From the NCBI GenBank assembly GCA_026982475.1, contig JALSHB010000172.1:1-50749 (forward strand): a stretch of 50,749 bases of DNA. The letters are read 5' to 3'. Positions 46,238-50,749 of the stretch are shown piece after piece. Within the stretch, counting starts at the first letter, position 1, and every line of letters begins with the position of its first letter. A model generated the notes under the pieces. That model made no database searches and was not told the origin of the DNA. It saw only the letters and a program-made list of their open reading frames with translations. The DNA comes from Chromatiales bacterium. Its GTDB lineage: Bacteria > Pseudomonadota > Gammaproteobacteria > SZUA-152. A program made the position numbers and the translations under genes.

Positions 46238-47572
46238 ATGAAAGTCACAGTTTACGGCTCGGGCTATGTGGGCCTGGTAACGGGCACCTGCCTGGCGGAG
46301 GTCGGCAACGACGTCCTCTGCGTGGATATCGACGAACGCAAGACCGCCATGCTGAAAAACGGCGAGATCCCCATTTACGAGCCTGGCCTGGAGGCCCTCG
46401 TCACCAAAAACATCGAGGCCGGCCGGCTGAACTTCACCACCGACCCCGACGAGGGCGTGGCCCACGGCCTGTTCCAGTTCATCGCCGTGGGCACCCCACC
46501 CGACGAGGACGGCTCCGCCGACCTGCAATATGTGCTGGCCGTCGCCAAAAGCATCGGCGAGCACATGGACGAATACCGCGTCATCATCGACAAGTCCACG
46601 GTACCCGTGGGCACCGCCGACAAGGTACGCGACAAGGTCAAGGAGGTGCTGAAGACCCGGGGAGTCGACGTGGAATTCGACGTCGTCTCCAACCCCGAAT
46701 TCCTCAAGGAGGGCGCCGCCATCGACGACTTCATGAAACCCGACCGCATCGTCATCGGCACCGACAACCCGCGCACCACCGAGCTGCTGCGCGCCCTCTA
46801 CGCCCCCTTCAACCGCAGCCACGACCGCCTGGTGGCCATGGACATCCGCTCCGCCGAGCTGACCAAATACGCCGCCAACGCCATGCTGGCCACCAAGATC
46901 AGCTTCATGAACGAGCTCTCCAACCTGGCCGAGCGCCTGGGCGCCGACATCGAGAAGGTGCGCGTGGGCATCGGCTCCGACCCGCGCATCGGCTACCACT
47001 TCATCTACCCCGGCTGTGGTTACGGCGGCTCCTGCTTCCCCAAGGACGTGCAGGCGCTGGAACGCACCGCCAACGAGATCGGCTATGAGGCCCAGCTGCT
47101 GAGCGCCGTGGAGGCCGTCAACCACCGCCAGAAGGCCGTCCTGTTCGAGAAGATCAGCCGGCACTTCGACGGCGATCTCGCGGGCAAGACCTTCGCCCTC
47201 TGGGGCCTGGCCTTCAAGCCCAACACCGACGACATGCGTGCCGCGCCCTCGCGCACCCTGATGGAGGCCCTGTGGGCCGCCGGCGCCAAGGTGCAGGCCT
47301 TCGATCCCGAGGCCATGAACGAGGCCCGGCGCATCTATGGCGAACGCGGCGACCTGGTCCTGATGGACAACCCAGAGGCCGCCCTGGAGGGCGCCGACGC
47401 CCTGGTCACCGTCACCGAGTGGAACGTGTTCCGCAGCCCGGACTTCACGCTCATTAAAGAACGCCTGGGCCAGCCCGTTATCTTCGACGGCCGCAACATG
47501 TACGACCCGCAGCAGCTGAAGGCCGAAGGCATCACCTATTACAGCATCGGACGGGACACCCGCCACGCATAA
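46238..47572 (+). CDS. ugd: UDP-glucose 6-dehydrogenase
   Basis: 444 aa from ATG at 46238 with AGGGA upstream; the frame is open earlier but the NAD-binding fold starts here ([20 protein letters not shown]). The catalytic Cys lies in [20 protein letters not shown] near residue 260, and DKSTVPVGT near 118 plus [15 protein letters not shown] near 152 are standard. It oxidises UDP-glucose to UDP-glucuronate with two NAD+. It is first in a plus-strand set with a second dehydrogenase and a UDP-glucuronate epimerase, giving precursors for uronic-acid-rich polymer. High GC at third positions gives a very long antisense open frame, which is not a gene. Confidence 0.97.
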   Translation: MKVTVYGSGYVGLVTGTCLAEVGNDVLCVDIDERKTAMLKNGEIPIYEPGLEALVTKNIEAGRLNFTTDPDEGVAHGLFQFIAVGTPPDEDGSADLQYVLAVAKSIGEHMDEYRVIIDKSTVPVGTADKVRDKVKEVLKTRGVDVEFDVVSNPEFLKEGAAIDDFMKPDRIVIGTDNPRTTELLRALYAPFNRSHDRLVAMDIRSAELTKYAANAMLATKISFMNELSNLAERLGADIEKVRVGIGSDPRIGYHFIYPGCGYGGSCFPKDVQALERTANEIGYEAQLLSAVEAVNHRQKAVLFEKISRHFDGDLAGKTFALWGLAFKPNTDDMRAAPSRTLMEALWAAGAKVQAFDPEAMNEARRIYGERGDLVLMDNPEAALEGADALVTVTEWNVFRSPDFTLIKERLGQPVIFDGRNMYDPQQLKAEGITYYSIGRDTRHA

Positions 47573-47596
47573 GCCACCACAAGGAAAGACAGACCC

Positions 47597-48874
47597 ATGT
47601 TTGAACTGGACAAGATACAGATTGGCATTATTGGTCTCGGCTATGTCGGCCTTCCCCTGGCCGTGGAACTGGGCAAGCGCTACCCCACCAAGGGTCTCGA
47701 TATCAGCGCCGCGCGCGTCGCCGAGCTGCAATCGGGCCAGGACAGCACCCTGGAGGTGGAGCCGGAAGAGCTCAGGCAGGCCACCCGACTGAGCTACCAC
47801 AGCGACCCCAAGGACCTGGCCGGCTGCAATTTCTACATCGTCACCGTCCCCACCCCCATCGATTCGGCCAAGCGCCCCGACCTGTCGCCGCTGGAGGGCG
47901 CCAGCCGCACCCTGGGCAAGATCCTGAAACAAGGCGACGTGGTGGTGTTCGAATCCACCGTCTACCCCGGCGCCACGGAAGAGGTCTGCGTGCCCATCAT
48001 GGAAGAAGTCTCCGGCCTGACCTACAACCAGGACTTCTACGTCGGCTACAGCCCCGAGCGCATCAACCCCGGTGACAAGGAACACCGCGTCACCAACATC
48101 CTCAAGGTCACCGCCGGCTCCACCCCCGAGGTGGCCGACTACGTGGACGCCCTGTACGCCAGCATCATCACCGCCGGCACCCACAAGGCCAGTTCCATCA
48201 AGGTGGCCGAGGCCGCCAAGGTGATCGAAAACACCCAGCGCGACGTCAACATCGCCCTCATCAACGAGCTGGCCCTGATCTTCCACAAGCTGGGCATCGA
48301 TACCCTGGAGGTCCTCGAAGCGGCGGGCACCAAGTGGAACTTCCTGCCCTTCCGCCCCGGCCTGGTGGGCGGCCACTGCATCGGCGTCGATCCCTATTAC
48401 CTGACCCACAAGGCCCAGGAGATCGGCTACCACCCGGAGATCATCCTCGCCGGCCGCCGCATCAACGACGGCATGGGCAGCCACGTGGTGGAGCGGGTGG
48501 TGAAGCTGATGACCCAGAACCGCATCCACGCCGTGGACGCCCGCGTCTTGATCCTCGGCTTCACCTTCAAGGAGAACTGCCCGGACCTGCGCAACACCCG
48601 CGTCATCGACATCATCGAGGAATTCAACGACTACCACGCCAGCGTGGACGTCTACGACCCCTGGGTGAACGCCGACGAGTTGGAGCACGAATACGGCATC
48701 CGACCCGTCGACAGGCTGGAAAACGGCCAGTACGACGCCATCGTCCTCGCCGTGGCCCACGACCAGTTCAAGGCCATGGGCATCGACGCCATCCACGCCC
48801 TGGGCAAGGACAAACACATCCTCTTCGATGTGAAAAACATCCTGCCCGCCGAGCGCGTCGACGGGCGATTGTAA
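47597..48874 (+). CDS. tviB: TviB-type UDP-N-acetylhexosamine 6-dehydrogenase
   Basis: 425 aa, starting 24 bp after ugd behind AAGGAAAG. The NAD fold [20 protein letters not shown] begins at about residue 9. [20 protein letters not shown] near 92 and [16 protein letters not shown] near 122 are hallmarks of the WbpA/TviB/WecC group rather than Ugd. The catalytic Cys is in [20 protein letters not shown] near 260. The TviB subgroup oxidises UDP-GlcNAc (or UDP-GalNAc) to the uronate; exact epimer preference cannot be read here. With wecB in the locus, UDP-ManNAc oxidation is an alternative. The product would be an amino-uronic acid for the polymer. Confidence 0.92.
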   Translation: MFELDKIQIGIIGLGYVGLPLAVELGKRYPTKGLDISAARVAELQSGQDSTLEVEPEELRQATRLSYHSDPKDLAGCNFYIVTVPTPIDSAKRPDLSPLEGASRTLGKILKQGDVVVFESTVYPGATEEVCVPIMEEVSGLTYNQDFYVGYSPERINPGDKEHRVTNILKVTAGSTPEVADYVDALYASIITAGTHKASSIKVAEAAKVIENTQRDVNIALINELALIFHKLGIDTLEVLEAAGTKWNFLPFRPGLVGGHCIGVDPYYLTHKAQEIGYHPEIILAGRRINDGMGSHVVERVVKLMTQNRIHAVDARVLILGFTFKENCPDLRNTRVIDIIEEFNDYHASVDVYDPWVNADELEHEYGIRPVDRLENGQYDAIVLAVAHDQFKAMGIDAIHALGKDKHILFDVKNILPAERVDGRL

Positions 48875-48888
48875 AGAGCACAATGACT

Positions 48889-48955
48889 GTAGGGTGGGCA
48901 CTGCCCACCACTTGCACGCAATGGCATTCTCCACGGTGGGCGATGCCCACCCTAC
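48889..48955. repeat. REP-like inverted repeat
   Basis: Two 21-bp arms (48889-48909 and 48935-48955) of GTAGGGTGGGCA-type sequence face each other across a 25-bp spacer, and each arm is itself nearly palindromic (GGTGGGC..TGCCCACC). It lies in the 108-bp gap between tviB and the epimerase gene. GTAGGGTGGGCA palindromes are dispersed in many proteobacterial genomes. It could form a large hairpin and affect mRNA stability between the two genes. Confidence 0.85.
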
Positions 48956-48982
48956 GCACTCAGCACTGCACAAGGAAACCCC

Positions 48983-49990
48983 ATGAAAGTCCTGATCACC
49001 GGCAGCGCCGGCTTCATCGGCAGCCAGCTGGCCCTGCGCCTTCTGGAACGTGGCGACGAGGTCATCGGCATCGACAACCTCAACGACTACTACGACGTCT
49101 CCCTCAAGGAGGCCCGCCTGGCGCGCATCTCGTCCCACGAAAACTTCACCGAGGCGCGCATCGGCATCGAGGACCGCCCGGCCATGGAGGCGCTGTTCGC
49201 CGAGCACAGGCCGAACCGCGTGGTCAACCTGGCCGCCCAGGCCGGCGTGCGCTACTCGCTGGAGAATCCCCACTCCTACGTGGAGAGCAACATCGTCGGC
49301 TTCATGAACATCCTCGAGGGCTGCCGCCACAACGGCGTCGAGCACCTGGTGTACGCCTCCAGCAGCTCGGTGTACGGCGCCAACACCCACATGCCCTTCT
49401 CCATCCACAACAACGTGGACCACCCCCTGAGCATGTACGCCGCCACCAAGAAGGCCAACGAGCTGATGGCCCACACCTACAGCCACCTGTACCGCCTGCC
49501 CACCACCGGCCTGCGTTTCTTCACCGTCTACGGCCCCTGGGGCCGCCCGGACATGGCGCTGTTCCTGTTCACCCGCAAGATCCTCGCCGGCGAGCCCATC
49601 GACGTGTTCAACTATGGCAAGCACCGCCGCGACTTCACCTACATCGACGACATCGTCGAGGGCGTGATCCGCACCCTGGACCGGGTCGCCGAGCCCAACC
49701 CGGACTGGAACGGCAAGCACCCCGACCCCGGCACCTCCAACGCCCCCTACCGCCTCTACAACATCGGCAACAACAAGCCCGTCGAACTCATGCACTACAT
49801 CAAGGTGCTGGAGGACTGCCTGGGCAAGAAGGCGGAAATGAACATGCTGCCGCTGCAGCCCGGCGACGTGCCGGACACCTATGCCGACGTGGAAGACCTG
49901 GTCAAGGACGTGGGCTACAAGCCGGCCACCAGCGTGGAAGACGGCGTGGCCCGCTTCGTCGACTGGTACCGCGACTACTACAAGGTCTGA
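48983..49990 (+). CDS. UDP-glucuronate 4-epimerase family protein
   Basis: 335 aa, with AAGGAAA just before the ATG. Extended short-chain dehydrogenase fold: NAD loop [20 protein letters not shown] at the start, [20 protein letters not shown] near 85, catalytic Ser in [15 protein letters not shown] near 125 and YAATK near 155. [20 protein letters not shown] near 180 is the signature of the UDP-glucuronate epimerase (LspL/GAE) group. It should convert UDP-GlcA made by Ugd into UDP-GalA. It is third in the precursor operon, separated from tviB by the REP-like repeat. Confidence is high for the family and good for the substrate. Confidence 0.93.
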   Translation: MKVLITGSAGFIGSQLALRLLERGDEVIGIDNLNDYYDVSLKEARLARISSHENFTEARIGIEDRPAMEALFAEHRPNRVVNLAAQAGVRYSLENPHSYVESNIVGFMNILEGCRHNGVEHLVYASSSSVYGANTHMPFSIHNNVDHPLSMYAATKKANELMAHTYSHLYRLPTTGLRFFTVYGPWGRPDMALFLFTRKILAGEPIDVFNYGKHRRDFTYIDDIVEGVIRTLDRVAEPNPDWNGKHPDPGTSNAPYRLYNIGNNKPVELMHYIKVLEDCLGKKAEMNMLPLQPGDVPDTYADVEDLVKDVGYKPATSVEDGVARFVDWYRDYYKV

Positions 49991-49998
49991 CGGCCGGC

Positions 49999-50469
49999 AT
50001 GGATATCCGCCGGCGATGGGGAAAGATACGCAAGACGCGCATCTTCGCCTTGCCGCTGGCGGGTCTGCTACTGACACTTCCGGGCCTGAGTCTGTGGGCC
50101 AGCCCTCCCCCACCCATCACACCCACACGCATTGCCGGCAGCACCATCGTCAACGCCGAGCAGCTCATCGAACTCGCCAACGAGACCCCCAGCCTCGTCA
50201 TCATCGACTCGCGCATCCGCGGCGACCGCAAGCAGGGCTATATCGAAACCTCCATCAGCCTGCCCAATGTCGAAACCGACTGTGACAGCCTGGCGCGCAT
50301 CATCCCCGACCTGGCCAGCCCGGTGCTGTTCTACTGCAATGGCGTCAAATGCGGGCGCAGCGGCAAGGCCGTGAAGATCGCCATCGACTGCGGCTACCGC
50401 ACTATCTACTGGTTCCGCGGCGGCTTTCAGGAATGGCTGGCGAAGGGGTATCCCTTCCTGCAGGAGTGA
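49999..50469 (+). CDS. Exported rhodanese-like domain protein
   Basis: 156 aa from ATG at 49999, 9 bp after the epimerase stop. A basic N-terminus and hydrophobic stretch (IFALPLAGLLLTLPGLSLWA) form a signal peptide or anchor. The single rhodanese domain has LVIIDSRIRGDRKQGYIETS near 70 and an active-site loop LFYCNGVKCGRSGKAV near 112 whose first Cys is the expected catalytic residue. A second Cys five residues later is unusual for simple rhodaneses and could allow a disulfide or redox role. Linkage to polysaccharide genes is by position only; it may be sulfur-carrier or redox related. A thiosulfate sulfurtransferase activity is not proven. Confidence 0.85.
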   Translation: MDIRRRWGKIRKTRIFALPLAGLLLTLPGLSLWASPPPPITPTRIAGSTIVNAEQLIELANETPSLVIIDSRIRGDRKQGYIETSISLPNVETDCDSLARIIPDLASPVLFYCNGVKCGRSGKAVKIAIDCGYRTIYWFRGGFQEWLAKGYPFLQE

Positions 50470-50749
50470 CGGGCATCCGGGGGCTGCCCTGCGGCACTTG
50501 TCCGCAAATGAACGCCAATCAACGCCAATGAGCCGACGGACGAAGGCAGGCAGGGTGCCGGTGAGTGAAGCGAACCGCGCATTTCGCGCCTTTCGCGCAT
50601 GGCCGTGACGATCCCCCTCGACCGATGTGGTTCGCTGCGCACACCGGCCTCCTGCGATTTCCCGCAACACCGCTCTGCGGGGTTACACGGGCGCAAGACG
50701 CATCCCGCCAAGCCGGAATGCAGGAGCAGACCCGTGGGCCGCCATGGAT
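50470..50749. other. Terminal region without recognised gene
   Basis: 280 bp with no frame I can support. Short repeats are visible: AACGCCAATC/AACGCCAATG at about 50511-50529, and CGCGCATTTCGCGCCTTTCG-like repeated CGCGC/TTTCG units at about 50576-50600. No terminator with a T-run is seen after the rhodanese gene. Confidence 0.4.

Noticed and set aside
46046-50113. Minus-strand open frame of 1355 codons opposite the nucleotide-sugar genes
   Set aside because: It is antisense to three clearly identified enzymes with conserved catalytic motifs. The translation is Val/Gly/His/Asp-rich and low in complexity, as expected from GC-rich third positions read in reverse.

Overview
The window is a GC-rich proteobacterial exopolysaccharide locus built around an exosortase A (XrtA)/PEP-CTERM protein-sorting system. 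Nearly every accessory family typical of XrtA loci is present. The families, the GC-rich coding style and the PrsK/PrsR/sigma-54 circuit point to a gamma- or betaproteobacterium, more likely gamma, but no rRNA or housekeeping marker is present to settle this. There are no tRNA, rRNA or CRISPR features.

Layout. (1) Positions 1-225 hold the 3' end of an unrecognised plus-strand gene. (2) 303-10215 is a minus-strand set that assembles and decorates polysaccharide: heparinase II/III-type lyase, sulfotransferase, alpha/alpha-toroid protein, AAC(3)-like N-acetyltransferase, XrtA-type O-antigen ligase, MBOAT O-acyltransferase and an SGNH/AlgJ-like partner. A 293-bp palindromic element (3223-3515) lies between the ligase and MBOAT genes and supplies the ligase stop codon. 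(3) 10540-15042 is an inverted, foreign-looking segment: a decayed IS3-family element, non-coding debris, an AT-richer glycosyltransferase and a Wzx-type flippase. (4) 15054-33420 (minus) is the core: CapK-like adenylate-forming enzyme, second sulfotransferase, glycosyltransferases, exosortase-type amidotransferase, XrtA fused to EpsI, FemAB-like protein, polysaccharide deacetylase, WecB, an outer-membrane barrel protein, BY-kinase, Wzz-like chain-length protein and Wza-like export lipoprotein. (5) 34206-34928 (plus) is a PEP-CTERM cargo protein. It is preceded by a sigma-54 promoter that matches the consensus at every defined base and followed by a strong terminator. (6) 35306-45873 (minus) encodes an initiating sugar transferase, PrsK, PrsR and two tandem PrsT TPR proteins. 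(7) 46238-50469 (plus) supplies nucleotide sugars (UDP-glucose dehydrogenase, TviB-type UDP-HexNAc dehydrogenase, UDP-glucuronate 4-epimerase) and a secreted rhodanese-like protein.

How it works together (inference). Ugd, TviB, the epimerase and WecB make UDP-GlcA, a UDP-HexNAc uronate, UDP-GalA and UDP-ManNAc. The sugar transferase starts a chain on undecaprenyl phosphate and at least five glycosyltransferases extend it. It is flipped by Wzx, length-controlled by Wzz and the BY-kinase, and exported through the Wza-like lipoprotein and perhaps the barrel protein. Two sulfotransferases, acyltransferases, a deacetylase and an amidotransferase modify it, predicting a uronic-acid-rich, possibly sulfated polymer. 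XrtA processes PEP-CTERM cargo, and PrsK/PrsR with RpoN probably switches on cargo expression.

Most notable points: the cloverleaf-like palindromic element, the sigma-54 promoter beside its candidate activator, the non-PEP (SAP) sorting motif in the only cargo, the absence of the usual locus ATPase, the XrtA-EpsI fusion, the paired lipoprotein and non-lipoprotein PrsT copies, and the sulfation genes inside an exosortase locus.
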